Source of the DNA: Stenotrophomonas maltophilia | GTDB lineage: Bacteria; Pseudomonadota; Gammaproteobacteria; Xanthomonadales; Xanthomonadaceae | Length of the DNA: 64,000 nt | Reading direction: 5' to 3' | Assembly (NCBI RefSeq): GCF_004920835.1 | Contig: NZ_QFHO01000016.1 | Coordinates: 1-64,000, forward strand | In this document: positions 1-8,079 of the stretch, in pieces | Numbering within the stretch: position 1 is the first letter of the stretch | Layout of the letters: each line of letters starts with the position of its first letter | Position numbers and translations under genes: made by a program | The notes under the pieces: generated by a model | Database searches by the model: none | The model's input: only the letters and a program-made list of their open reading frames with translations | What the model was told of the DNA's origin: nothing

Positions 1-83
1 GCCCCGCCCTCCCACATAAGCCCGGCTTTTGACGTTGCCGTTGCCGTTGCGGGTGCCGGGTGCAACCCGACCGGAAGTCCCCC

Positions 84-449
84 TTACCCCCGCAACAGCA
101 CGAACGGCAGCAGCACCAGCGCCGCCGCACCGGCCATCGCCAGCAGCACCAGCACCACATATGCCGGTCGGCGCCGGAACAGGCTGCCGAAGGTCTCCGC
201 CGTGCCCTCGCGCAACGCCTGCTCGCGCTCGGCACGGATGCGCGGCCCGCGTTCGGCCTGGTATTCGGCCATCAACGCCTTGGCGCGCGGATGATCGGCA
301 TCCTCGCGCAGCCACAGGCCGCCATTGGAGATGCCCCACGGGCTGGGTTCGGTGCGATACCAGGCGATGCCGTGCTGGTCGAGCAGCGTGCAGACATCGG
401 CATATTCGTCGTTGCCGACATTGCGCAGATTGAGCAGGAGTTTTGCCAT
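84..449 (-). CDS. DUF6164-like small membrane protein
   Basis: Protein of 121 aa with no enzymatic motif. The N-terminal two thirds are soluble and hydrophilic (starts MAKLLLNLRNV), with several Arg/Glu-rich segments. A single hydrophobic segment at about residues 94-118 ends the chain, so it is probably a tail-anchored inner-membrane protein. The sequence matches what I know as the DUF6164 family of Xanthomonadaceae; no function is established. It is transcribed divergently from the FKBP gene that follows. The 83 bases before its 3' end hold no gene, only a short run of three GTTGCC units at about 35-52. Confidence 0.75.
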   Translation of the reverse strand: MAKLLLNLRNVGNDEYADVCTLLDQHGIAWYRTEPSPWGISNGGLWLREDADHPRAKALMAEYQAERGPRIRAEREQALREGTAETFGSLFRRRPAYVVLVLLAMAGAAALVLLPFVLLRG

Positions 450-519
450 GCGCCCATGATACCCGGCGCCGATGCGCTACCCTTGCCGCCCTCGCCCTGC
501 GCCCTTCCGGAGACGCCCG

Positions 520-954
520 ATGCGCCGCCTGCTGCTTCCCCTGCTGCTGTCCCTCGCCGCCGTTGGCTGTTCGAGCGAACCCGCCGGCCCGCCGCCGGGC
601 GGCACCCTGACCACCTTCGAGCGCATCGATACCGTGCCTGGCACCGGCACCGAAGCCGTTGCCGGCAACAAGGTCACCGTGCACTACACCGGCTGGATCT
701 ACGACAACCGCACCGAAACCAAGCACGGCAAGACCTTCGACAGCTCGGTCAGCCGTGGCGAACCGTTCACCTTCGCGCTCGGCGCCGGCCAGGTCATCCG
801 CGGCTGGGATGAAGGCGTGGCCGGCATGAAGGTCGGTGGCAAGCGCACCCTGATGATTCCGCCGGACTACGGCTACGGCGACCGTCGCGTCGGCCCGATC
901 CCGGCTGGCTCGTCGCTGGTGTTCGATGTCGAGCTGCTCGATGTCAAACCGTAA
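520..954 (+). CDS. FKBP-type peptidyl-prolyl cis-trans isomerase, lipoprotein
   Basis: Protein of 144 aa. I start at 520 rather than the upstream ATG at 472 because this gives a proper lipoprotein signal: MRRLLLP, a hydrophobic core and the lipobox AAVGC (Cys17). The mature part is one FKBP domain, with VTVHYTGW, then GAGQVIRGWDEGV and GGKRTLMIPPDYGYG, the residues that line the proline-binding pocket in this family. It should catalyse prolyl isomerisation in the periplasm, anchored to a membrane. Its stop overlaps the start of the next gene, so the two are probably cotranslated. Confidence 0.9.
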   Translation: MRRLLLPLLLSLAAVGCSSEPAGPPPGGTLTTFERIDTVPGTGTEAVAGNKVTVHYTGWIYDNRTETKHGKTFDSSVSRGEPFTFALGAGQVIRGWDEGVAGMKVGGKRTLMIPPDYGYGDRRVGPIPAGSSLVFDVELLDVKP

Positions 955-2188
955 TACCGCAACGCCACACCGGGTCGCCGTCGTCGGCGGTGGTCCGGCC
1001 GGCCTGTTCGCCGCGGAGCGCCTGCGCGCGGCCGGGCTGGAGGTCGACCTGTACGAGGCCAAGGGTTCGCCCGGCCGCAAGTTCCTGATCGCCGGCAAGG
1101 GTGGGCTCAACCTCACCCACTCCGAGCCGCGCCCGTTGTTCGACAGCCGCTACCGCGAGCAGGTCGCCACGGTCGGCCGATGGCTGGATGGCTTCGACGC
1201 GCAGGCGCTGCGCGATTGGGCCGCCGGTTTCGGCGTGGAAACCTACGTCGGCAGCTCCGGCCGCGTGTTCCCGGTCGACCGCAAGGCGGCACCGCTGCTG
1301 CGCGGCTGGGTGCGCCGATTGAGGGAACAGGGCGTGCGCCTGCATGCCAACCATCGCTGGATCGGATGGAGTGACGACGGCGCCCTGCGCTTCACCACGG
1401 AAGAGGGTGAGATCGCGGTCCACGCCGATGCCACCGTGCTGGCAGTAGGTGGTGGCAGCTGGCCGCAGCTCGGCAGTGACGGCGCCTGGGTCACACTATT
1501 GCAGGCACATGGCGTGGACATTGCCCCTCTGCAATCAGCCAACTGCGGCTTCGACGTCGACTGGACGCGGTTCTTTGCCCAGCGCAACGCCGGCGCGCCG
1601 CTGAAGCCGGTGGTTGCTCACTGGATCGACCTGGACGGCCAGCCGCGGTCGCTGCAGGGCGAATGCGTGGCCAGCGAGTACGGCATCGAAGGCAGCTTGG
1701 TCTATGCGCTGGCGGCCGATCTGCGCGAGACCATCAACCGCGATGGCCACGCCATGTTGTGGTTGGACCTGGTGCCGGGCCGCGACGAGGCACGCCTGCT
1801 GGCCGACCTGTCGCGCCCGCGCAAGGGCCGTAGTTTTGGCGAGCATCTGCGCCGCCAGGCCGGCCTGGATGCAGTGAAGGCCGCGCTGGTGTTCGAGCTC
1901 CTCGGCAAGGAAGCGGGCAACGATCTGAGCGCCGTGGTGGCCACGCTCAAGCGCCTGCCGCTTCGGCTGCTGCGCCCGCGGCCGATGGCCGAAGTGATCA
2001 GCACCGCCGGTGGCGTGCGCCTGGATGCGATGGATGAGGGCTTGATGCTACAGGCGCTGCCCGGCGTGTTCTGTGCCGGCGAGATGCTGGACTGGGAAGC
2101 CCCCACCGGGGGCTATCTGCTGACCGCGTGCTACGCCAGTGGCCTGCGTGCTGCGGAAGGCGTGATCGGGTGGTTGGCCGAGCGTTGA
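941..2188 (+). CDS. HI0933/TIGR03862-type flavoprotein
   Basis: Protein of 415 aa from ATG 941; a start at 926 is also open. The N-terminus carries an FAD-binding Rossmann fold (VAVVGGGPAGLFAAERL) followed by the GRKFLIAGKGGLNLTHS segment typical of HI0933-like proteins, and the C-terminus has the second FAD motif (GVFCAGEMLDWEAPTGGYLLTAC). Family members are putative NAD(P)/FAD-dependent oxidoreductases of unknown substrate. The gene overlaps the end of the FKBP gene by 14 bases. Confidence 0.85.
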   Translation: MSNRNTATPHRVAVVGGGPAGLFAAERLRAAGLEVDLYEAKGSPGRKFLIAGKGGLNLTHSEPRPLFDSRYREQVATVGRWLDGFDAQALRDWAAGFGVETYVGSSGRVFPVDRKAAPLLRGWVRRLREQGVRLHANHRWIGWSDDGALRFTTEEGEIAVHADATVLAVGGGSWPQLGSDGAWVTLLQAHGVDIAPLQSANCGFDVDWTRFFAQRNAGAPLKPVVAHWIDLDGQPRSLQGECVASEYGIEGSLVYALAADLRETINRDGHAMLWLDLVPGRDEARLLADLSRPRKGRSFGEHLRRQAGLDAVKAALVFELLGKEAGNDLSAVVATLKRLPLRLLRPRPMAEVISTAGGVRLDAMDEGLMLQALPGVFCAGEMLDWEAPTGGYLLTACYASGLRAAEGVIGWLAER

Positions 2189-2198
2189 GGCCTACCAC

Positions 2199-2258
2199 GT
2201 AGAGTCAAGCTTGCTCGGCTGCGTTGCGTTGTAGAGCCGAGCTTGGGCTCGGCTCTAC
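2199..2258. repeat. SMAG (GTAG) palindromic repeat pair
   Basis: A perfect inverted repeat at 2231-2258 has 12-base arms (GTAGAGCCGAGC / GCTCGGCTCTAC) and loop TTGG. A degenerate copy, GTAGAGTCAAGC..GCTCGGCT, lies just before it at 2199-2220. The GTAG head plus stem-loop matches the SMAG repeats described in Stenotrophomonas maltophilia. It lies between the convergent flavoprotein and GNAT genes and could also act as a terminator. Confidence 0.8.
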
Positions 2259-2265
2259 ACGCTGG

Positions 2266-2727
2266 TCACCACGGCCTGCGCATGCTCACCGAGGCCAGCG
2301 AAACACCACTGGGATGCGGGTAAGCCTCTTCGCGCACGCTGACGAAGCCCTGCCGCTGGTAGAACGGCACGGCATTGAGCGAGGCCGACAGCACGACCTC
2401 GCGCTCCTGGTCGGCCATCGCCAACAGGCGCTGCATCAGGGCCTGGCCGATGCCCCTGCCACCCTGATCCGGGTCGACAAACAACGCATCCACTTCGTTG
2501 GCCTCGAGATCAAACACGCCGAAACCCAGCAGGTCTCCCTGCGTGTCCTCGGCCACCACGCAACCGCCCTGCCCCAGCAACCGCGCGTACTGCACCGGCG
2601 GTGGTGAAGCCGACCAGGGGGCGATCACCTCCGGCGGGTAGTGGCTGCTGCAGGTTTCGCGCACGCAGCGCGTACGCAGCGCCCACAACGTGGCCACATC
2701 GGCCATGGTGCCGGTCCTGAACTGCAT
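2266..2727 (-). CDS. GNAT-family N-acetyltransferase
   Basis: Protein of 153 aa. The start at 2727 is set by a strong GGAGGTG ribosome-binding site just upstream; the longer in-frame extension to 3048 runs into the next gene and is not coding. The fold is typical of GNAT: an N-terminal substrate region, a central strand (NEVDALFVDPDQGGRGIGQALM) carrying the acetyl-CoA pyrophosphate-binding motif QGGRGIG, and a C-terminal NAVPFYQRQGF motif. Substrate unknown. SMAG repeats flank it on both sides, so it is a separate transcription unit. Confidence 0.88.
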   Translation of the reverse strand: MQFRTGTMADVATLWALRTRCVRETCSSHYPPEVIAPWSASPPPVQYARLLGQGGCVVAEDTQGDLLGFGVFDLEANEVDALFVDPDQGGRGIGQALMQRLLAMADQEREVVLSASLNAVPFYQRQGFVSVREEAYPHPSGVSLASVSMRRPW

Positions 2728-2738
2728 GACACCTCCTT

Positions 2739-2823
2739 GTAGAGCCGAGCCCATGCTCGGCTGTTCTTCGTTCCAACGTCGCCATGCCTGATTGAAAGGC
2801 AGTCGGGCATGGCTCGACTCTAC
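2739..2823. repeat. SMAG repeat pair, inverted
   Basis: Two GTAG-headed elements face each other. The left one begins GTAGAGCCGAGC at 2739 and folds with CATGCTCGGCT. The right one ends GGCTCGACTCTAC at 2823. The pair separates the GNAT start from the end of the glutamate-synthase-like gene. Imperfect arms suggest an older copy than the one at 2231. Confidence 0.75.
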
Positions 2824-2830
2824 AGAAGCG

Positions 2831-4453
2831 TCATCGCGATTTGCTGGCGCGCAACGCCTGGATCTTCGGCGGTGGCTGGAACGAGTCGCTGCGTGCATCG
2901 GCCCAGAACGCATGGAACACCGCGTGGTCCGGCACCTTGTGCAGCAGCTCGCCCGGTTCCAGATAACGGTACAGCGACGCCAGCGAACGGATCTCAACCG
3001 GCGAAACACGACGCAGGATGTGCTCCGGACCCAGCTCCGCCGGGTCATTCAAACCTGCAGCGCAGAGCAGCTCCTTCAAGGCGTGCAGCGTGTGCTCGTG
3101 GTAGCTGTACACACGCGTTGCCTTGTCCGGCGCATCGAGGTGCTTCCAGCGTGCCGGATCCTGGGTGGCGATGCCGGTCGGGCACTTGTCGGTGTGGCAG
3201 CTCAGCGACTGGATGCAGCCCAGCGCGAACATGAAGCCACGGCCGGCATTGCACCAGTCGGCCCCCAGCGCGACGGTCCGCGCGATGTCGAACGCACTGG
3301 TGATCTTGCCCGCCGCACCGATACGGATGCGGTCACGCAGGTCCAGGCCGACCAGTGTGTTGTGTACCAGCAGCAGCGCCTCGTGCATCGGCACGCCGAC
3401 ATGGTCGACGAACTCGGCCGGGGCTGCACCGGTGCCGCCCTCGGCACCATCGACCACGATGAAATCTGGCAACAGGCCAGTCTCCTGCATGGCCTTGGCG
3501 ATACCGAACCACTCCCACGGGTGACCGATCGCCAGCTTGAATCCGACCGGCTTGCCGCCCGACAACTCGCGCAGGCGGGCAACGAACTGCAGCAGCTCGA
3601 CCGGCGTGGAGAACGCCGAGTGACGCGACGGCGACACGCAGTCCACGCCCATCGGCACGCCACGGGTCACCGAAATCTCGGCGGTCACCTTCGGCGCTGG
3701 CAGCACGCCGCCGTGGCCGGGCTTGGCACCCTGCGACAGCTTGATCTCGATCATCTTGACCTGGTCATGGGTGGCATTGGCAACGAAGCGCTCCTCGCTG
3801 AAACCGCCCTTCTCGTCACGGCACCCGAAGTAGCCCGAGCCGATCTCCCACACCAGGTCACCCCCCATTTCGCGGTGATAGGGTGAAATCGAGCCTTCGC
3901 CGGTGTCGTGGTAGAAGCCGCCGCGCCGCGCGCCTTCGTTCAGCGCACGGATCGCATTGGCCGACAGCGAGCCAAAGCTCATCGCCGAGATATTGAACAC
4001 GCTGGCCGAATAGGGCTTGGCGCAGTTGGCACCGATCAGCACGCGGAAGTCATGCTTGGCGATGGCCGTCGGCGCCAGCGAATGGTTGATCCACTCGTAG
4101 TCCACAGCGTACGTACTGCGCAGGGTGCCGAACGGCACCGTGTCCATTTCGTTCTTGGCGCGCTGGTAGATCAGCGCGCGCTGCTGGCGCGAGAACGGCA
4201 CGTCCTCCAGGTCGCTCTGCACGAAGTACTGGCGGATCTCCGGGCCGATCGATTCCAGGCCGTAGCGGAAGTGCGCCATCACCGGATAATTGCGGCGCAG
4301 CGTGCTGCGCTTCTGCAGCAGGTCCCAGGTCCCCAGCGCCACCATCGCGGCAGTCAGGCCGACGCCCCAGTACCAGGCCGGCCATATCACGGCCAGCCAC
4401 AGGCAGATCGGGAACATCAGGATGGCGAGCAGGTAGACGATATACCGGTGCAT
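2831..4453 (-). CDS. FMN-binding glutamate synthase family protein, membrane-anchored
   Basis: Protein of 540 aa starting MHRYIVYLLA; an AAGGAAA ribosome-binding site precedes ATG 4453. Two hydrophobic segments within residues 1-45 would anchor it in the inner membrane. The rest resembles the FMN-binding and central domains of glutamate synthase large subunit: NISAMSFGSLS, the LSQGAKPGHGG motif, GAEGGTGAAP, and the Cys cluster CIQSLSCHTDKCPTGI that holds a 3Fe-4S centre in GltB. The amidotransferase and glucan-binding domains of true GltB are absent, so it is not a complete glutamate synthase. Physiological substrate unknown. It seems to be monocistronic. Confidence 0.87.
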   Translation of the reverse strand: MHRYIVYLLAILMFPICLWLAVIWPAWYWGVGLTAAMVALGTWDLLQKRSTLRRNYPVMAHFRYGLESIGPEIRQYFVQSDLEDVPFSRQQRALIYQRAKNEMDTVPFGTLRSTYAVDYEWINHSLAPTAIAKHDFRVLIGANCAKPYSASVFNISAMSFGSLSANAIRALNEGARRGGFYHDTGEGSISPYHREMGGDLVWEIGSGYFGCRDEKGGFSEERFVANATHDQVKMIEIKLSQGAKPGHGGVLPAPKVTAEISVTRGVPMGVDCVSPSRHSAFSTPVELLQFVARLRELSGGKPVGFKLAIGHPWEWFGIAKAMQETGLLPDFIVVDGAEGGTGAAPAEFVDHVGVPMHEALLLVHNTLVGLDLRDRIRIGAAGKITSAFDIARTVALGADWCNAGRGFMFALGCIQSLSCHTDKCPTGIATQDPARWKHLDAPDKATRVYSYHEHTLHALKELLCAAGLNDPAELGPEHILRRVSPVEIRSLASLYRYLEPGELLHKVPDHAVFHAFWADARSDSFQPPPKIQALRASKSR

Positions 4454-4508
4454 GGCTTTCCTTGGTTGCAACTGCCCCCGAGTCTACCGCGCCGACTGCC
4501 GCCGGGGT

Positions 4509-5795
4509 TTACAGTCGATCGTCAACCACGTTGCGCGGCCAGGCCGACTTCACGTCGTAGACCAGGCCACCGGGCGCCAGCAGGCTGCGGATCCGTGTTT
4601 CATCCATCGCCTTGAAGTGGGCGTGTGCCACGGCCAGCACCACCGCGTCGTAGCAGCCTGCCGCTGGCTCGGCAAGCCACTGCACACCTTCGTCGGCCAA
4701 TGTGGCGGGGCCGACCCATGGATCGCTGACCTCGACCTGGGCACCGGCATCGCGCAGGCGTTGCGCCAGTTCCAGCGCGCGGCTGTTGCGCAGGTCCGGG
4801 CAGTCTTCCTTGAAGGTCACGCCCAGTACCAGGATGCGCGCCTGCGCCGGTGCGCGGCCGCGTTCGGCCAGCATTGCCAGCACCCGCGTCGCCACATGCT
4901 CACCCACGCGGTTGTTGACCTGCCGCGCGGTATGGATCAGGTCCGGGTGGAAACCCACGCTCTCTGACTTGTGCAGCAGGTAGTACGGATCCACGCCGAT
5001 GCAGTGGCCGCCAACCAGGCCCGGCCGGAACGGTAGGAAGTTCCACTTGCTGCCCGCCGCGTCGAGCACGTCCTGGGTATCGATGCCGAGCCGGTCGAAG
5101 ATCAGTGCCAGCTCGTTGACCAGCGCGATGTTGACATCACGCTGGATGTTCTCGACCACCTTGGCCGCTTCGGCCACGCGCATCGACGGCGCCGGGAACG
5201 TACCGGCAGCGATGATGCGCTGGTACAGGCCGTCGATCACCGCAGCAACTTCCGGTGTCGAGCCGGAGGTGATCTTGCGGATGTCGGCCAGGCGTCGCTG
5301 GCGATCACCGGGGCTGACCCGCTCCGGGCTGTAGCCGCAGTAGAAGTCTTCGTTGAAGCGCAGGCCGGAGCCCTGTTCCAGCAGCGGCACGCACACTTCT
5401 TCGGTGGTGCCGGGATACACCGTGGATTCGTAGATCACCAGGTCGCCAGCACGCAGGTGGCTGGCGATCAGCCGCGTGGCCGAGCGCAGCGGCTCCAGGT
5501 CGGGCTGCTCGTAGGCATCGATCGGCGTCGGCACGGTCACGATATAGACGTTGCACGCGTCAAGCAGATCCGGATCGCTGCCGTACTCCAGCAGCTGCGC
5601 ACTGGCCAGCTCGTCGGCTTCCATTTCCAGCGTGTGATCCACGTCGTTGCGCAGCTCGGCGATGCGCCCGGCGTCAATGTCGAAACCCAGCGTCGGCCAG
5701 TGCCGGCCGAAGGCCACCGCCAGCGGCAGCCCGACATAGCCCAGGCCGATCACCGCAAAACGGGGTGCGTCGGCCGCTGCAACAGGCACATTCAT
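4509..5795 (-). CDS. tviB: UDP-N-acetylhexosamine dehydrogenase (TviB/WbpO type)
   Basis: Protein of 428 aa. Start ATG 5795 gives the family length; the open frame extends to 6137 but overlaps the BLUF gene. It has an N-terminal NAD fold (FAVIGLGYVGLPLA), a central helical domain, the catalytic cysteine in GGHCIGVDPYYL and the C-terminal capping domain (VLGVTFKEDCPDLRNS). These enzymes oxidise C6 of UDP-GlcNAc or UDP-GalNAc to the uronic acid for surface polysaccharides. No glycosyltransferase or polysaccharide cluster adjoins it here, so the destination of the product is not evident. The gene symbol is a best family match. Confidence 0.85.
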   Translation of the reverse strand: MNVPVAAADAPRFAVIGLGYVGLPLAVAFGRHWPTLGFDIDAGRIAELRNDVDHTLEMEADELASAQLLEYGSDPDLLDACNVYIVTVPTPIDAYEQPDLEPLRSATRLIASHLRAGDLVIYESTVYPGTTEEVCVPLLEQGSGLRFNEDFYCGYSPERVSPGDRQRRLADIRKITSGSTPEVAAVIDGLYQRIIAAGTFPAPSMRVAEAAKVVENIQRDVNIALVNELALIFDRLGIDTQDVLDAAGSKWNFLPFRPGLVGGHCIGVDPYYLLHKSESVGFHPDLIHTARQVNNRVGEHVATRVLAMLAERGRAPAQARILVLGVTFKEDCPDLRNSRALELAQRLRDAGAQVEVSDPWVGPATLADEGVQWLAEPAAGCYDAVVLAVAHAHFKAMDETRIRSLLAPGGLVYDVKSAWPRNVVDDRL

Positions 5796-5935
5796 CGGCA
5801 CGCCCAGTGCAACAGGCAAGGCTTCACGTTCGCAGCCATCGCTTCGGCCAATACGCTCATTCGCTGTACCACTCGGAGGAACCCACGCCGGAAAGGCTAC
5901 AGCGTAACGGCCTCGCCCCCCGCCGCCAAGGCAGT

Positions 5936-6370
5936 TCAGGACCCCAGTGCGACCGCTGCCGGTTCGAGTTCGCCATCGGCACCGGTCCAGGCCTGGCGCA
6001 GGCGTTCGAAGCCACCGCTGCCCTGCAGGAAGCCTGGCCAGGCGGCATCGACGATCTGCGCCAGCAGGTCCGCTTCGATCCGTCGCGTGCCCATCGACCA
6101 GCGCGGGAATGCACGCTGCGCTACCGGCGCACGGCACAACACCTTCAGCTGCCCATGGCTGCGCGCGTTGAGGATGCGCGGGAACACCGAATCGATGCCA
6201 TCTTCCGGACCTTCCAGGTATTGCAGGAAGCGCGTGCCGTCGAACATCAGCACGCCGGTGACGCCGGCTACACGATTGAATGCCGAGGCATCGGCCAGCA
6301 GGCGGTCAAGATCGGTTGTCTGCAGATCGGCGCGGGCCTCACTGGCATAGGCAATCGCGTGCAGCGACAT
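5936..6370 (-). CDS. BLUF-domain blue-light sensor
   Basis: Protein of 144 aa from ATG 6370, preceded by a GGGGGGAG-like ribosome-binding site. It is a short BLUF protein: one flavin-binding domain (residues 1-95) plus a helical C-terminal extension. The residues required for the photocycle in AppA/BlrB-type proteins are present: Tyr8 (HAIAYAS), Asn32 and Gln50 (FLQYLEG), and a Trp-Ser-Met near residue 95 (PRWSMG). No output domain is fused, so signalling must go through a partner. No cyclase or regulator gene is next to it. Confidence 0.9.
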   Translation of the reverse strand: MSLHAIAYASEARADLQTTDLDRLLADASAFNRVAGVTGVLMFDGTRFLQYLEGPEDGIDSVFPRILNARSHGQLKVLCRAPVAQRAFPRWSMGTRRIEADLLAQIVDAAWPGFLQGSGGFERLRQAWTGADGELEPAAVALGS

Positions 6371-6489
6371 CAGGTGGCTCCCCCCCTGGGAACGATGGTT
6401 GGGACTATGACATGAACAGGCACAACAGTTAAGCACGTCCCCGCAGGTCACTGCTCCGGTGCAATCCAGCCGTCGTGCGGCAGGTGGGC

Positions 6490-6495
6490 TACAAT
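6490..6495 (+). promoter_or_regulatory. -10 hexamer of tRNA-Leu promoter
   Basis: TACAAT lies 17 bases before the mature 5' end of the tRNA-Leu gene, a close match to the sigma-70 -10 consensus. No convincing -35 hexamer was seen at the expected spacing. Confidence 0.45.
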
Positions 6496-6511
6496 CGGCG
6501 CCGCGCTGCAG

Positions 6512-6598
6512 GCCCGGATGGCGAAACTGGTAGACGCATCGGACTTAAAATCCGCCGGGGGCAACCCCATGCCGGTTCGATTCCGGCTCCGGGCACCA
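6512..6598 (+). tRNA. tRNA-Leu (anticodon TAA)
   Basis: Class II tRNA of 87 bases including an encoded CCA. The acceptor arms are GCCCGGA and TCCGGGC, the anticodon loop is ACTTAAAAT, there is a long variable arm (CGGGGGCAACCCC) and the T-arm is GGTTCGATTCC. This isoacceptor (leuZ in E. coli) normally follows tRNA-Cys in the pgsA-glyW-cysT-leuZ cluster. Here it is about 10 kb from tRNA-Cys and on the opposite strand. Confidence 0.97.
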
Positions 6599-6621
6599 CA
6601 CGCGCACAGCGCAGCACGCCG

Positions 6622-8031
6622 TCAGATCGCCCGCGAATAACGCGGCTGCTCATGCGCCGCACGCAGGTACGGATCGAAGCACATCGCCAGCAGCCGCAGC
6701 AGCGGTCGTCCCGGTTCACTGGCGCGTACCACACCCTCACGGTATTCGGCCAGACCGTCGTCCTGCAGACGTCGCACCGAACGCAGGTCTTCGGCGAAGT
6801 ACTGCTCGAAGTCGACACCATGGCGCTGGCCCAGCACGGCACCATCCACCTCGCCCTGGCACATCAGCTGCTGGATCAGTTCCGCGCGCAGCTGGTCGTC
6901 GGTACTCAGTGCCACGCCACGCCAGACTGGCAGTTGGCCGTGGTCCACCGCATCCTCCCAGGACGGCAGGTCACGCGGATTCTGGCTGTAGGTCGCGCCG
7001 ATGTGGCTGATCGCACTCACGCCCAGGCCGAGCAGATCGGTATCGGCGTGGGTGGTGTAGCCCATGAAGTTGCGATGCAGCTGGCCGGCACGCTGCGCAC
7101 GCGACAGGTCCTCTTCCGGCAACGCGAAGTGATCCATGCCGATGTACTGGTAACCGGCGGCCGACAGCCTCTCCACCGCCAGCCCCAGCAGCGCCAGCTT
7201 GTCTTCCGGCGACGGCAACCGGCTTTCGTCGATCTGCTTCTGCGCGCGGAAAAGATGCGGCAGGTGCGCATATCCGTAGACCGCCAAGCGGTCCGGGCGC
7301 AGCGCCAGCACCAGTTCCAGTGTGCGCCCGAAGCCCTCCAGACTCTGCCCCGGCAGGCCATAGATCAGGTCGACGTTGACCGAGCGCATGCCGCTGTCGC
7401 GGCAGGCGCGCAGGATGTCCAGCGTCTGCTGCACGCCCTGCACGCGGTTGATCGATTCCTGCACCTGCGGGTCGAAATCCTGCACGCCCAGGCTTGCGCG
7501 GTTGAACCCCAGCCGGGCCAGCATCGCTACGTCTCGGGTATCGATGAAGCGCGGATCGAGTTCGATGGAGAAATCGCGGTGTGATGAATCGCTGAAGTCG
7601 AAACGTCGGCGCAACCCTTCGATCAGTGTGGTCATCGCCTCGGCATCGAGGAAATTCGGCGTGCCGCCGCCCAGGTGCAGCTGGATGACTTCGCGACCAT
7701 CCTCGAACTGCGGCGCCAGCAGGTCGGCCTCGGCCAGCACGCGCGAGACGTAGCTGTGGCCACGGCTGCGATCGCGGCTGATCACCCGGTTGCAGCCGCA
7801 GTAGAAGCAAGGGCTGGAACAGAACGGCACGTGCACGTACAGCGACAGCGCGCGGGCCAGTTGGTTGCTGTCGGCAATTGCCTGGCGCAACGCCGGCGCG
7901 TCGAAGCCATCATGGAAATGCGGCGCGGTCGGATACGAGGTGTAGCGCGGCCCCGGACGGTCGTGCCGACGCAGCAGGTCGGGGTCGAAGTTCCAGGCCA
8001 GGCCGCCAGCGGCGGGAGAGAACGTGTCCAT
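6622..8031 (-). CDS. hemN: Oxygen-independent coproporphyrinogen III oxidase
   Basis: Protein of 469 aa. A radical-SAM enzyme that converts coproporphyrinogen III to protoporphyrinogen IX without oxygen, in the cytoplasm. The 4Fe-4S motif is CSSPCFYCGC (CX3CX2C, followed by a fourth Cys as in true HemN), and the N-terminal RYTSYPTAPHF segment is characteristic of HemN rather than HemW. The start at 8031 (MDTFSPAAGG) gives the family length. No Shine-Dalgarno sequence precedes it, and an Anr/FNR box is centred 41.5 bases upstream of the ATG, so low-oxygen induction is likely. The globin gene lies just upstream on the same strand. Confidence 0.95.
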   Translation of the reverse strand: MDTFSPAAGGLAWNFDPDLLRRHDRPGPRYTSYPTAPHFHDGFDAPALRQAIADSNQLARALSLYVHVPFCSSPCFYCGCNRVISRDRSRGHSYVSRVLAEADLLAPQFEDGREVIQLHLGGGTPNFLDAEAMTTLIEGLRRRFDFSDSSHRDFSIELDPRFIDTRDVAMLARLGFNRASLGVQDFDPQVQESINRVQGVQQTLDILRACRDSGMRSVNVDLIYGLPGQSLEGFGRTLELVLALRPDRLAVYGYAHLPHLFRAQKQIDESRLPSPEDKLALLGLAVERLSAAGYQYIGMDHFALPEEDLSRAQRAGQLHRNFMGYTTHADTDLLGLGVSAISHIGATYSQNPRDLPSWEDAVDHGQLPVWRGVALSTDDQLRAELIQQLMCQGEVDGAVLGQRHGVDFEQYFAEDLRSVRRLQDDGLAEYREGVVRASEPGRPLLRLLAMCFDPYLRAAHEQPRYSRAI

Positions 8032-8065
8032 GGCGCCAGCATCGCGCCGGGCGGCCTGCGCCGCC

Positions 8066-8079
8066 TTGACCCAGATCAA
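8066..8079 (-). promoter_or_regulatory. Anr/FNR box upstream of hemN
   Basis: TTGATCTGGGTCAA on the minus strand, one base off the TTGAT-N4-ATCAA consensus. It overlaps the stop codon of the globin gene (8076-8078). Its centre at 8072.5 is 41.5 bases from the hemN ATG, the spacing of a class II activator site relative to a transcription start. Confidence 0.75.

Noticed and set aside
35..52. GTTGCC tandem repeat of three units
   Set aside because: Too short and outside any gene; not evidence of a phase-variable locus.
2831..4453. Classical glutamate synthase GltB
   Set aside because: Only the FMN-binding and Fe-S parts are present, with an added membrane anchor; the amidotransferase domain is absent.
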